DNA from: Ostrinia nubilalis
Taxonomy: Eukaryota; Arthropoda; Insecta; Lepidoptera; Crambidae
DNA: 64,000 nt
NCBI RefSeq assembly: GCF_963855985.1
Contig: NC_087108.1
Coordinates: forward strand, 13,162,001 to 13,226,000
Direction of reading: 5' to 3'
How positions within the stretch are numbered: the first letter of the stretch is position 1; every line of letters starts with the position of its first letter. The notes beneath the pieces are model-generated. The model had not been told where the DNA came from. It ran no database searches and saw nothing but the letters and a program-made list of their open reading frames with translations. The position numbers and the translations under genes are program-made. Below are positions 1-9,845 of this stretch, piece after piece.

Positions 1-2
1 CT

Positions 3-830
3 ATTGTCCCTAACGGAAATCACGAAATCCTTGTTCCATCCTCCCCATTCCTAGCTATCAATGAGAAAGATTTCAAGCACATAGAGGCTGAATGCCCGAA
101 GACCAGCAAATGGTTCATATGTGAAGAAACACGGAGTCTCCAAAGCCAACCATCTGAAGATTGCATCCATCAACTCATCACGACCCAACAACGGAGCGCC
201 AACTGCAGCCCAATCACGGTCACACTAAATCAACCAGCATACGAACAACTAGACGACCGCCACTATGTCATCAACTTCCCTACTTCTACGAAGGTACATC
301 TGTCCTGCGGGCATGATCTCTACAAGGAGTATCGAGGCAGCTATCTCGCAATCATCCCACACAAATGCTACATGGAAACATCTCTGTTGACAATCTCCAA
401 CCTCAAGGATCGACTGAAAGGACATGTACTGACAATCACGGATCTACCGAAGGGACCAGAGTATAATATTTCGACAGTCACACTCAAACTAAACTCTATG
501 AATCTGGATCATCTTCACGCCACCAACATGAAGATCTCCCAGCATCCAACGTTAAATCTTGAGAAGAACGAAGATTACAGTATATACCATACTACCATCC
601 CATTGTACATGGTATTAATCGGTGCATCTGTACTCATCAGCGTCATACTATACCGCAAGTACTACAAGAAATTAGACTCTGTCCAGACCCAACCAAGGGA
701 AACTCAGACACAAGGCACAATATACGCTGTACCAGAACCAAAGACAAGGGCAAGCCAACCCCCACCTCAATTCACTACGAAATTCTTCGGTGGTGGCTGT
801 TCTTCGGGGGGAGGTGTTACGCACGCCTAA
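3..830 (+). CDS. C-terminal part of an envelope-like glycoprotein of an insect LTR retroelement (5' end outside window)
   Basis: An open frame runs from the window edge to a TAA at 828-830 without a stop (about 275 codons). Visible features are a series of spaced cysteines in the ectodomain part (roughly 90-370), a hydrophobic segment of about 20 residues near 600-650, and then a basic, proline-rich cytoplasmic tail. This layout fits Env proteins of insect errantiviruses and related LTR elements, which resemble baculovirus F proteins; that family assignment is inference from architecture, not from a search. A purine-rich tract and an LTR start immediately before the stop codon, which supports a terminal env gene. 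The upstream gag-pol is outside the window, so whether the element is intact cannot be judged. The frame is undamaged over the visible part. Confidence 0.6.
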   Translation: MVPNGNHEILVPSSPFLAINEKDFKHIEAECPKTSKWFICEETRSLQSQPSEDCIHQLITTQQRSANCSPITVTLNQPAYEQLDDRHYVINFPTSTKVHLSCGHDLYKEYRGSYLAIIPHKCYMETSLLTISNLKDRLKGHVLTITDLPKGPEYNISTVTLKLNSMNLDHLHATNMKISQHPTLNLEKNEDYSIYHTTIPLYMVLIGASVLISVILYRKYYKKLDSVQTQPRETQTQGTIYAVPEPKTRASQPPPQFTTKFFGGGCSSGGGVTHA

Positions 831-1150
831 TCTATGAAGATCGCTGCATCGACGCTGACCCAGTTTACCCAAATCAAGATTGCACATTGCACTATGGACC
901 GCGCGGAGCAGCATCAGCAAAACGCGCCTCTCTTGACAACAGCATCAGCAAAATGCGCCTCTCATGACGACAGCGGCGACGTTTCATTAATTTTACCAAT
1001 TATTTTATAATCATATTTGTTTCACACTTCGAGACGGTATCACTAGCTTACCTAATTTTACTTTTATTGTAATTTATTTCTTTTTAAATTAAATTTAATT
1101 AAATAAAGTTTGCTTTTTCTTGGAACCTCCGGTTGCAGCTAACGAAATTT
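815..1150 (+). mobile_element. 3' LTR of the env-bearing retroelement
   Basis: A purine tract (about 803-814, GGGGGGAGG) is followed by TGTTAC at 815, the expected polypurine-tract/LTR junction. The env stop codon lies just inside the LTR. A polyadenylation signal AATAAA sits at 1102-1107. The right end is approximate: no clean CA terminus or target duplication was found, and the end is placed near 1150 from the loss of LTR-like composition. About 320 bases of AT-rich DNA follow (1151-1474) in which nothing is recognised. Confidence 0.5.
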
Positions 1151-1474
1151 ACTAGTATGTACATTTATTTATAATTAAATAAAAAAAAACAAAAACATCA
1201 CCTACATGAAAAAATTATAGATATGAGTATCAAAGATTTTATTTTATTTTTTTATTTTAAGGTAAATACATAAACAAATTAAGAGGCTCAAAACTTATAC
1301 CGCGGGATTAGTTGTCCACATGAATACTTTTATTATTTTTATTTTGTCAGCGGTATGAGCCGCTTGAAAAAAAAGATAAAATAGGTACATTGTATTATTT
1401 GAAATATTTGTACATTCATGAATGGTGTCTACTGTCTGTACATAAAAATCTTATATTTTTAAGTGGTTTTAAAA

Positions 1475-1617
1475 TGGGTTGAACTAGGAATGTTTTTGGG
1501 GTGAATAAGGAACATAAAATTAAAAAATTGTTGTGGGTAGAGTAAGGAACAAAATTGGGTCGAGTAAGGAAAAAATAATGAGTGGGTTGAGTTGTCGTGG
1601 GTCGAATACGGAATATA
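1475..1617. repeat. Degenerate minisatellite of GGGT(C/T)GAGTAAGGAA-like units
   Basis: At least five imperfect repeats of a core close to GGGTNGAGTAAGGAA, spaced 20-35 bases, occupy this stretch. The units have diverged and no ORF or terminal structure is associated. Confidence 0.5.
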
Positions 1618-1663
1618 TCAAAGCTGACAAGATGTGTTTCTGGTTATAAATAAACCAACTTTG
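1617..1663 (+). promoter_or_regulatory. Duplicated TATA-containing block, first copy
   Basis: The block contains TTATAAATAAACC and recurs almost unchanged at 8854-8903. Here it is followed within a few bases by the tail of an SDR gene. In the second copy it runs into the duplicated segment upstream of another SDR gene. A TATAAATA motif in a duplicated block suggests a former SDR core promoter, but no transcription start can be shown. Confidence 0.3.
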
Positions 1664-1829
1664 TAGTCTGCGGCTTATTATTCAAGTGACGCAGGGAATA
1701 AGGACGCCTCTGGGAAGGATGTCGAAGGCGGAAGAGATCGCAGACTTGATCCTTTATGTGGCCAGTGACAAGGCGAAAGGAATCACTGGGTCTGTGTTTG
1801 TGGCAGATAATGGAATGATGGTACAATAA
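1664..1829 (+). pseudogene. SDR gene remnant, C-terminal 50 residues only
   Basis: The frame ending at TAA 1827-1829 encodes the typical end of this SDR family. It has the PLGR motif, then ADLILY, ASDKAKGITG and a terminal ADNGMM-like segment, matching the corresponding parts of the intact genes at 29872 and 31396-32139. Everything upstream is missing: the Rossmann fold, the NNAG motif and the catalytic Ser, Tyr and Lys. The remnant lies directly behind a TATA-containing block, as if an internal deletion had joined promoter and 3' end. A last exon of a spliced gene is less likely because all intact family members here are intronless. Confidence 0.75.
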
Positions 1830-2177
1830 AATATATTATAACCATGCGAAAATATTTTTGGATTAAATAATAATAAATTAATTTTACACTAAGTATTGCA
1901 TGTAATTTATGATAAATCTAACTTTTTTAATTCATATACTTACCATAAAATGTACCTATTCCTTACTGGACATAATGTAGTTGCATGCCATTTATGTAAA
2001 TCCATAAATTAAAGTATACGCATGCACTAAGATAATTATCAAAGCGATTATAAATGTAATTACCTGCCATTAAATACGAGTATTACTAAAGGTACCTTAC
2101 CTATTGTTTGTATGTATGTAATTAACCCAATAAGAACAAACACTTGGATTCTGTGTGGATAATAATTCTCTTTGGGG
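1830..2177. other. AT-rich intergenic stretch
   Basis: No gene, repeat terminus or conserved motif was recognised here. Confidence 0.5.
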
Positions 2178-2515
2178 AGCGGGCCATGCTTGGAGTTTCC
2201 CTGCGTGATCGAATCAGAAATGAGGAGATCCGCAGGAGAACCAAAGTGACCGACATAGCTCGCAGAATTGCTAAAATCAAGTGGCAGTGGGCGGGGCACA
2301 TAGCTCGTAGAGACGATGGCCGTTGGGGCAGAAAAGTTCTCGAGTGGCGACCACGGGCTGGAAGACGTAGCGTGGGCAGGCCTCCTACTAGGTGGACCGA
2401 CGATCTGGTAAAGAGCCTGGATGCGGGCAGCGCAGGACCGTGCATTGTGGAAAACCTTGGAGGAGGCCTTTGTCCAGCAGTGGACGTCATTTGGCTGAAA
2501 CGACTACTTAATCAT
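2178..2515 (+). mobile_element. 5'-truncated RTE-like LINE, C-terminal ORF and 3' tail
   Basis: The frame carries the conserved end of a reverse-transcriptase ORF common in Lepidoptera: RDRIRNEEIRRRT, then WAGHIARR, then GRPPTRWTDDLV. The 3' end reads CAGTGGACGTCATTTGGCTG followed by AAACGA. About 11 further 3' fragments of the same family occur in this window, on both strands. The clade name RTE is from family knowledge; the reverse transcriptase core is not present here. Confidence 0.75.
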
Positions 2516-3015
2516 TCTCTTTAGTCGATCTGTTAATGGACACTTATTGGTTAATAATTAATTTTATTGTTGCTGAAAAAGGGCGCCTTTTCAAAAATCG
2601 TGACATGACACAAGTAGTCAAGTCACGAAGCTGGTTTTCAGCGGGTTATCGAACTTATATCATGAGTTCATGATAAAAAAGTGACCGCGGTGATGAGTAG
2701 ATAACTAAATATTTGTCATATTAATAATTTGCAAATCATCCTAATAATTTATTTAAGTGTGTGATGACCATTCACTATTTATTTCATACAGTCCAAAGAT
2801 TCCCAAACGTTAATTTGTCTCGTAGGGAGTTCGCCAGACAGCTTTAAATACTGGATTCAGTAGAATCCTATTACTGCATCTTCATTTCTACCAAATAAAA
2901 TCCGGCGTTTACCCGTGGTCCCCCCAACATGTCCCCCTGGTGGGTCCACGGGTAATTTTTTTTACCCGTTGTCCCACCGTTCTGAACAGTTTTTGCCAGT
3001 GGGTCTACGGGTAAT

Positions 3016-3233
3016 TTATTTTAACCATAGTCCCACCGCACAGTGGTAAACGTTGCATGTCAAGAAAAACCAGGTCATTAAGGTATGTTTTATTTGGTTA
3101 CTATGGAAACCGCTGGGAAGGGGTATCTTTGTTCAACAATTACGTCGAAACTAATAAACGTAGACTAATAAAGGACAGTGCCAGTGACATGCAACGTTTA
3201 CCACTGTGCGGTGGGACTATGGTTAAAATAAAT
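3016..3233. mobile_element. Foldback MITE inside duplication copy 1
   Basis: The two ends are inverted copies of nearly 50 bases. The left arm (3016-3062) begins TTATTTTAACCATAGTCC and the right arm (3185-3233) ends in the complement. Copies 2 and 3 lack this sequence, so it inserted after the duplication. A further GC-rich stretch at 2899-3015, rich in ACCCGTGGTCCC-like motifs, is also private to copy 1. Confidence 0.7.
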
Positions 3234-3851
3234 TCAGTACCTAGTAGGTAGGCCCTCTCCAGGGCGCTTATACACTATGTCCCAAATAGGTATAGCATGC
3301 CCTACTACCACCACTTCAGGACATGTAGCACAGACAGCACAGTATCATAATTCTGTTGACAAACTAAATTTCACGCGGGTGAAACCGCGGGCAAAAGCTA
3401 GTACATTACATACATACAGTTGCTCATACATTTTCAAGGTCCACTACTATGTCGATCTTGAATAAACAAGTGTTCGCGACGATAAGTAGGTACCTAACTA
3501 AGTATTTGGCTTGTTAATTTTACGCAAATAAAATTCTGATTCTGATTCTGATAATACATATTTGCAAATCATCCTACTAAACATTAATAAGTACTAAGGA
3601 CCAGCGTTTCCCAAACATAAGATTAAACTCAAACCCAGCTCGGGTTTGAGTGACTCAGCAAAGAGTAAGTAGGTACCTACTCAAAGTCAAAATCAAAAGT
3701 TTCTTTATTTTTTATAGACTAAGTATAGAATATTTTTTAAACAATGGTTACAAATCGTCAAAAATTTAAAGAAAACAAAAGACTAATTAAAAAACTTAAA
3801 GTATATAAACTGGCATACAGTTATGCTCTTAGACAGCGACCATCTTGTGGT

Positions 3852-3943
3852 GCCTGGATGCGGGCGGCGCAGGACCGATCGTCGTGGAAATCCCTGGGAG
3901 GCCTTTGTACAGCAGTGGACGTCAATTGGCTGAAACGAACGAA
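3852..3943 (+). mobile_element. RTE-like LINE 3' fragment
   Basis: It encodes only the last residues of the RT ORF (WMRAAQDR, then a frame ending near CAGTGGACGTCAATTGGCTG) plus the GAACGAA tail. Orthologous fragments precede the SDR genes at 10720-10811 and 43559-43652. Confidence 0.7.
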
Positions 3944-4055
3944 TATTTAAAACTTACGCTGCTGTACCTATGCTGCTAAAGAAAGGCAAATAATATAACA
4001 GCAGTTTGAGAACTCGTGCCTTGCTCAATCAAAACAGGTCTCTTGCATGACATAA

Positions 4056-4086
4056 TATATGTTATCGTCTCGAGCATTATCGCAGT
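4056..4086 (+). promoter_or_regulatory. Putative core promoter of SDR gene A
   Basis: A TATAT run at 4056-4060 lies about 28 bases before CGCAGT (4081-4086), which resembles the arthropod initiator. The block CGTCTCGAGCATTATCGCAG is conserved upstream of all four close paralogues. The TATA part is weaker here than in copies 2 and 3. Confidence 0.4.
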
Positions 4087-4117
4087 ATTCGTTGACTCGT
4101 GGGCGGAAACACACACA

Positions 4118-4855
4118 ATGAGTTTCTCCGGCAAAGTGGTGATAGTGACTGGCGCGAGCTCCGGCATCGGCGCCGCTACGGCCGTCGCCTTCGGCAGGGA
4201 GGGCGCCTCCGTGGTCCTCGTCGGCAGAAACGATACCAAACTGAAGAAAGTCGCCGAATCAGTAAAGAAACATTTAATCGTCAAAGCGGACGTATCCAAA
4301 GGAGACGATGCCAAACTGATCATCTCTAAGACCCTGGAGACATTCGGCAAAATTGACGTCCTTGTCAACAACGCCGGGATTGCCAGATTTGGCGGTCTGT
4401 TAGCAGGCGACCTGATGGACTCGTACGACGAGGTGATGAATACGAATCTGCGAGCGGTGTTCCACCTGACGTGCTTAGCGACCCCTCATTTGGTCAAGAC
4501 GAAGGGGAACGTTGTGAACATATCTTCAGTGATGGGGTGCTCGAAGCCTCCGCCTTCGATGGTGACGTACGCCGCGTCGAAGGCAGCTTTGGACCAGTTC
4601 ACCAGGGGCGCGGCGTTGGAGCTGGCACCGTCTGGTGTGCGGGTCAGCGGCGTCAGCCCGGGCCCGGTGGCGACGGACATCATCGAGAACAACGGCATGC
4701 CCTCCTCCTACGACGAGTGGGCCACCACTACCGCGCTGCGCCGCACGTCCGATCCGGTTGAAATTGCGGACCTCGTGCTGTATCTAGCCAGCGATAAAGC
4801 TAAGTGCTTCACTGGTTCTAGTGTTGTAGCAGATAACGGCTATTTGTTGAAATAG
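4118..4855 (+). CDS. Short-chain dehydrogenase/reductase, paralogue A
   Basis: A 245-residue classical SDR, predicted to be an NAD(P)(H)-dependent oxidoreductase of a FabG-like type; the substrate is unknown. Seen directly: cofactor motif TGASSGIG (residues 11-18), VGRN after the second strand (Arg37 suggests NADP(H)), D59 of ADVS, NNAG (84-87), Asn110, Ser137, and Tyr151/Lys155 of YAASK. There is no signal peptide, so it is probably cytosolic. The gene is a single exon. The start at 4118 matches the MSFSGK start of all paralogues; an in-frame ATG at 4016 lies in the conserved 5' flank and is rejected. Unlike copies B-D it has Ser for Asn in the RVNG motif (177), Arg for Gly in ALGR (208) and Phe for Ile at 231. 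These sit at otherwise conserved places, so it may be drifting or specialising. Confidence 0.88.
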   Translation: MSFSGKVVIVTGASSGIGAATAVAFGREGASVVLVGRNDTKLKKVAESVKKHLIVKADVSKGDDAKLIISKTLETFGKIDVLVNNAGIARFGGLLAGDLMDSYDEVMNTNLRAVFHLTCLATPHLVKTKGNVVNISSVMGCSKPPPSMVTYAASKAALDQFTRGAALELAPSGVRVSGVSPGPVATDIIENNGMPSSYDEWATTTALRRTSDPVEIADLVLYLASDKAKCFTGSSVVADNGYLLK

Positions 4856-4938
4856 GTAAAAATAGACTTGTAAAATTAAAGATGTGAAGTTTTATTATGG
4901 ATATTTTTTCACCTTGGTTAAACAATTACGCAACCTTA

Positions 4939-5062
4939 TGGCTGAGTTGCACCATCTAACTTTAACTTTGACAAACGTCAAAAATCTGTCAACTTCCATA
5001 CAAAAAGCACCGGTTACTGTTATTATTACGGTTAAAATAAGGTTGGTGCAACTCAGCCTAAG
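4939..5062. mobile_element. Small MITE with GGCTGAGTTGCACC termini
   Basis: Inverted termini GGCTGAGTTGCACCA and TGGTGCAACTCAGCC enclose about 124 bases. The same element sits at the equivalent place behind SDR C (44646-44768), so it predates that duplication. Copy 2 has diverged sequence here. Confidence 0.7.
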
Positions 5063-5090
5063 AATCCTATAATTTGGTTACATGTTCTTT

Positions 5091-5270
5091 TCGTTCGTTC
5101 GTTCGTTTCAGCCAAATGACGTCCACTGCTGGACAAAGGCCTCCTCCAAGGTTTTCCACAATGCACGGTCCTGCGCTGCCCGCATCCAGGCTCTTCCACC
5201 TCGTCTTTACCAGATCGTCGGTCCACCTAGTAGGAGGCCTGCCCACGCTACGTCTTCCAGCCCGTGGTCG
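5091..5270 (-). mobile_element. RTE-like LINE 3' fragment
   Basis: The minus strand reads the conserved RT C-terminus (GRPPTRWTDD) and ends in the 3' tail with a (GAAC)n-like run seen here as TTCGTTCGTTCGTTTCAGCC. It is 5'-truncated, as usual for target-primed insertion. Confidence 0.7.
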
Positions 5271-5368
5271 GAAGACGTATTTTCGTGCTTTTAAGCGATT
5301 TTGTGAAAAATATTATTGGCAGGTAGCTAGTTGCTAATTGCTCATAAGATAGGCCCCCTTAATTTAAT

Positions 5369-5560
5369 CCCATCAAAAACAATACTTGTCAAAAAAACCA
5401 AGTCCCGCAACTCAGTTGTTCTACGGTAAAAAGTTGTGAGATCCATGTAATACCAAGTCCATGGCAGGAAATCTTTAACGTTTTACATAAATTATTGACT
5501 TGGCCATCGCACTAAATAATTAAATTATTTAGTGCGATGGCCAAGTCAATAATTTCAACA
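5369..5560. mobile_element. Partial copy of a long-arm foldback MITE
   Basis: The left arm starts TCCCATCAAAAACAATACTT and is complete. The right arm stops shortly after GCGATGGCCAAGTCAATAAT. A full copy of the same family is at 9529-9845 and another truncated one at 38657-38958. Confidence 0.7.
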
Positions 5561-5749
5561 AAGTCAACATTTTCATGCAGGCAGAACTGTTACTTAGATA
5601 TTATAGATTGTAACAAGCCCAAACTTGCACGGAAAGTTAGGTTTGTATTCTAATTTTCCGTATTTGTTTGTAGCAAGTCGGTCAAATGGACGAAAACAGG
5701 AGCTGGACGGAAAACCGGCGCAATTACCCTACATTACATCTACGAAAGT

Positions 5750-5981
5750 CATTCATGACAAGCACATCAATTTTCCCAAACTTCTCAATGTGACAAGCAC
5801 ACCGATTTTTCTAGTATCGGGTTCAATGGGCACGTCATCTCCTTTAATGACGTTTTTGAGTCTGTCTTCGTTTTTTCCTACGATGACAACGTTAGCTCCT
5901 GCTTGAGCCAATTTTATGGCGATAGTGGCCCCAATGCCAGAACTGCCTAGTCACGATGACCACTTTATATGTGAAACTCAT
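5750..5981 (-). pseudogene. SDR pseudogene, N-terminal part with frameshift
   Basis: The minus strand starts ATGAGTTTC at 5981 and reads the SDR N-terminus. A frameshift falls inside the cofactor motif: VVIVT is in one frame and GSSGIGA in the next. It continues through an AQAGANVVIVGKNE-like strand and reaches FGKIDVLV in another frame near 5760. The region between strand 2 and the KIDVLV motif is rearranged, with an internal deletion. No C-terminal half is present. It is a separate lineage from the four close paralogues, judging by residues such as VGKNEDRL. Confidence 0.75.
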
Positions 5982-6326
5982 ATTATTTGTAGCTCATTTA
6001 TTTCAGACTGTATTCAATTAAGTAATAATGAGTACGTTAAATTTGGTATCGCTGATTAGATTTATGCCAGTAAGATAAAACAGTATTAATTTGTGACGGA
6101 ATGATGTTTAAAAATCCGCCTAACTTAAAGGTGATAAAAAAAATTGATATTTTCACTGAATAAAATTTAAGAGATTCAATTAGGTGGTTAAGATGATAAT
6201 TGAGATGAATAGCACGTAGCACCTTACGGTTTTACGGTTTGAGTTAGGGCGCTATCTTGCGAGAAACTTCTATTTAATGTAAGTACTCTTGAATTATGCA
6301 AATCACTAAGGGTACTTAGGCTTTAA
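5982..6326. other. Intergenic stretch upstream of the SDR pseudogene
   Basis: Nothing is recognised. The TTAA at 6323-6326 is the left target duplication of the following element. Confidence 0.5.
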
Positions 6327-8448
6327 CTATGGACGTCGGGTCTCAGAGGCCCACCCCCCTTTCCAATTTCTCGGTTTAAACACCTTCCCGCCACGTGCTG
6401 CTCTCGACCATCTCAGTAGCTTCAGTTTTAACTGTGTTTGGAACGAGGAGGCATAAAATCGCGTCTTCCGGCACTTATTACGTGAGTAATAACCATCCAA
6501 AATTTTGTCCGGGCCTGGGAGACCCGATGACTATATTTTCCATACAAACATACTTGTATGGATGTGACTTGTCAACTATAATTTTTTTATATTATATTAT
6601 TATAATATTAAGTAAATTGTTCTAGTGTAAGAATACATAATGGCAGAAAGTATCTGAGTACACTAGCTATATTATTAGCCCAACTATCTAAAGAACATTT
6701 CAGGAGTAAGGTATTTCTTGTAGACGATTCTTCTTTTGAGTTTAGATGTCTTAGAATTCACCACTGCTGCAGATTCCAATTCTGAATGGTGTGCATTTTG
6801 CCTATCAAAGCTCTCAAAGAAATATAACACACGCCTGTAGAAATAATTTGTCTTAAGTGTTCTAGGCTACTGTGTATAATTTTTGTAACTTTAACCCTTC
6901 TCAAAATTTTTGTTTTATGTCCTTCAGAAATTTTGTTCATGTTTTTAAGTTACATGGTTATTAATTAGCAAGGAAAAAAATATTACTATTATTTTTAATA
7001 GTCTACTGTAATCAAGGAGCCTATATGTATGTGATGGCAAGTCAATTAACACTGAAAAACGTCTAAGTTTTTAATATTTGCAAAAAATATATTAAATGAT
7101 GGTTAAAATTTGATTACATCGTCAGTTGCAGGTTCACTTGGGGTAACTGACAAAATACAGTTTTTCAGTAGAGCCGTTTAAAGTTTTTTTTCGTCTTAAA
7201 TCGGACATAACTTTTTTCCTATTTAACCTTTTTTGGATCTGTTTTTACAGAAATGCTTAGAATTCTACGCGGTTTTAGATTAAATAAAAAGAATTATCTA
7301 ATATGTCTTAGTTAAGGAAATAAATTGCAGTTCCACCAATGTATTTTTGTACTTTTGACAGTTACACTAATTTTACACCATACTTTTGGAAAAAACATAG
7401 GTCAAATTGGTGTAAGTACTGCCCAAATTAAAATTATTTGATGGATTTGCTGGGTTTTGTTTACTTAGTTGCTGTATAATTTATGTAAAAGTATTAAAAA
7501 ATAAGAGAATTCATGAAAAAAATAACATTTTGTCGTTTTCTTAATTTTTTTTTTTATTTTGTTAGAAGTAACTTTTATTTTATTCATTAAAAAATGTTAA
7601 AAAAGCCATGAAAATCAAGAAAATATGTGTATTTATTTTTTTTAAGACAGAAATATTGAAATAACTAAAGTATTACTGTGAAACTAAGTAATTTCAATAT
7701 TTTTTTAAGCTTTGACTTACCAATACCGTATTTAGCTCTACGGGGCAACTTAAACTGAAAACAAAATGGATTTAATTTCCCAACTCTTTATAGCAATGTT
7801 GAATTAAGGTCATGAGTACTACAACAGTAAAAGTAACAGAGTAACAACAGGTTAATGTTAGCAACGCGCAGTGACGCCTATTTGGCTGGATAGTTTGCTC
7901 AATTTCAATATTTTTTTTTGTTGAGCTAACTTTAACTTCTTTAACTGATACTGCTGGTATAATAATAATGTAATATGCCTTAAAACTTTCTAAATTCCTA
8001 TTTTATTTAATGTTATAAACCTTAGCAAATCAGTGTAATTGCAAAGTTTTGCAGCAAAATTTTTACATTATTACAGATACACCAATTCAACCTGGTAAAA
8101 TTATTACAATGTCAGTTACACCAAAATTATGAAGGAAATCTGAAAAGTTCACACCTGAAAATGTCCGTGTAACTGTAATTTTTTTAAAGCTAGAATTTTT
8201 TTACGTATACCATACGAAAGAGCAGAAAAAACTAAGAAAAACTGTATATTTAACTCAAAAACCGTATTTTGTCAGTTACCCCAAGTGAACCTGCAACTGA
8301 CGACATTTACTACTAAATCCTTTATTAATAGTTATTAGATATATTAATAAATTCAAATTGATTCAGATATGAAAATAAGAAGAATTTTAGATAGGGGTCT
8401 GTGAGACCCGACGTCCATGGGAGTGTGATTATTTTTTCACGTCCATAG
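6327..8448. mobile_element. piggyBac-like element, decayed or non-autonomous
   Basis: The termini CTATGGACGT (6327) and ACGTCCATAG (to 8448) are flanked by TTAA at 6323-6326 and 8449-8452. TTAA target duplication is the hallmark of piggyBac. An inner motif GGACGTCGGGTCTCA adjoins the terminal repeat on the left but is displaced by about 20 bases on the right, matching the asymmetric terminal/internal repeat layout known for this superfamily. No intact transposase is visible; short minus-strand frames at 6758-6940 are not recognisable. A second element is nested at 7120-8302. Confidence 0.65.
7120..8302. mobile_element. Nested DNA element with CGTCAGTTGCAGGTTCAC termini and ACAT target duplication
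   Basis: Inverted termini of about 40 bases (CGTCAGTTGCAGGTTCACTT at the left, its complement at the right) are flanked by ACAT on both sides (7116-7119 and 8303-8306). The interior is AT-rich with no ORF of note. A four-base duplication and a terminal CGTC are also features of the two large elements at 12688-28595, but the rest of the terminus differs. Confidence 0.65.
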
Positions 8449-8452
8449 TTAA

Positions 8453-8853
8453 AGGTTAGGTATGAGGAAGAGGTATTAATTAATTCCATTAAACCAGTTA
8501 ATTCATAGTACCAGGTATGTATTACGAACAATATTATTATGCACTAAACAGAAGACATCGTATGTAAACATCATGAAGTATTAGATGACGTAGTAGTAAA
8601 TACAACTGTTTACACAGGGAATTAGATCCAGTTACATGTAATTATCATTAATTTAGCTGTCTGCGGAATTGAGTTAGGTCACGCTTAGTCAGAATGAACG
8701 AGAATATCATCACTACCATGATGGGTAAAAAATATAACAAATCATTAACACAGTGAGTAGCGATTTGTTGTAAAGGTGAGTTTGAAGTCAAGTTTCTGTA
8801 TACAAACTTATCATGACGCTGCGCATTCATATGCACATTACGTAATACATATA
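8453..8853. other. Intergenic stretch
   Basis: No gene or repeat was recognised. It ends at the second copy of the TATA-containing block (8854-8903). Confidence 0.5.
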
Positions 8854-8903
8854 TCAAAGCTGACTAGATGTGTTTCTGGTTATAAATAAACCAACTTTGT
8901 TTG
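8854..8903 (+). promoter_or_regulatory. Duplicated TATA-containing block, second copy
   Basis: Nearly the same 50 bases as 1617-1663, including GGTTATAAATAAACCAACTT. Here it abuts duplication copy 2 directly, so the block marks a rearrangement junction. Confidence 0.35.
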
Positions 8904-9528
8904 ACACAAGTAGTCAAGTCACGAAGCTGGTTTTCAGCGGGTTATCGAACTTGTATCATGAGTTCATGATAAAAAAGTGACCGCGGTGATGAGTAGATAA
9001 CTAAATATTTGTCATATTAATAATTTGCAAATCATCCTAATAATTTATTTAAGTGTGTGATGACCATTCACTATTTATTTCATACAGTCCAAAGATTCCC
9101 AAATGTTAAATTTGTATCGTAGGGAGTTCGCCAGTCAGCTTTAAATACTGGATTCAGTAGAATCCTATTACTGCATCTTCATTTCTACCAAATAAAATCA
9201 ATATTTTATTCAGTACCTAGTAGGTAGGCCCTCTCCAGGGCGCTTATACACTATGTCCCAAATAGGTATAGCATACCCTACTACCACCACTTCAGGACAT
9301 GTAGCACAGTATCATAATTCTGTTGACAAACTAAATTTCACGCGGGTGAAACCGCGGGCAAAAGCTAGTACATTACATACATACAGTTGCTCATACATTT
9401 TCAAGGTCCACTACTATGTCGATCTTGAATAAACAAGTGTTCGCGACGATAAGTAGGTACCTAACTAAGTATTTGACTTGTTAATTTTACGCAAATAAAA
9501 TTCTGATTATGATTCTGATAATACATAT

Positions 9529-9845
9529 CCCATCAAAAACAATACTTGTCAAAAAAACCAAGTCTCGCAACTCAGTTGTTCTACGGTAAAAAGTTGTGAG
9601 ATCCATGTAATACCAAGTCCAGGCCAGGAAATCTTTAACGTTTTACATAAATTATTGACTTGGCCATCGCACTAAATAATTTAATTTATACGTGTTTTCA
9701 TGCGATGGCCAAGTCAATATATTTATGTAAAACGTTAAAGATTTCCTGGCCTGGACTTGGTATTACACGGATCTCACAACTTTTTACCGCAGAACAACTG
9801 AGTTGCGAGACTTGGTTTTTTTGACAAGTATTGTTTTTGATGGGA
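9529..9845. mobile_element. Long-arm foldback MITE (complete copy)
   Basis: Two inverted arms of about 150 bases: TCCCATCAAAAACAATACTT at the left and its complement ending at 9845. They pair through motifs such as CTTGGCCATCGCA around a short AT-rich loop. It is fused directly to the repeat at 9846-10443, and the same fusion occurs in reverse orientation in copy 3. Confidence 0.75.

Larger units (their letters stand above)
2530..5070 (+). repeat. Segmental duplication copy 1 (carries SDR gene A)
   Basis: This segment aligns by eye with 8904-11815 (copy 2) and 32783-44775 (copy 3). Shared landmarks in order are: a stretch around GGTTTTCAGCGGGTTATCGA, the block AGTACCTAGTAGGTAGGCCC, a Lepidoptera repeat fragment ending GCAAAAGCTAGTAC (3358-3402), an RTE 3' fragment, the SDR promoter, the gene, and a downstream small MITE. 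Copy 1 alone carries the foldback insertion at 3016-3233. It lacks the insertions found in copies 2 and 3 and so provides their empty sites. Confidence 0.8.

Noticed and set aside
4016..4117. In-frame extension upstream of SDR A (34 extra residues)
   Set aside because: The stretch is the conserved 5' flank containing the TATA and initiator-like motifs. Paralogues B and C do not keep the same extension, and the family starts at MSF.
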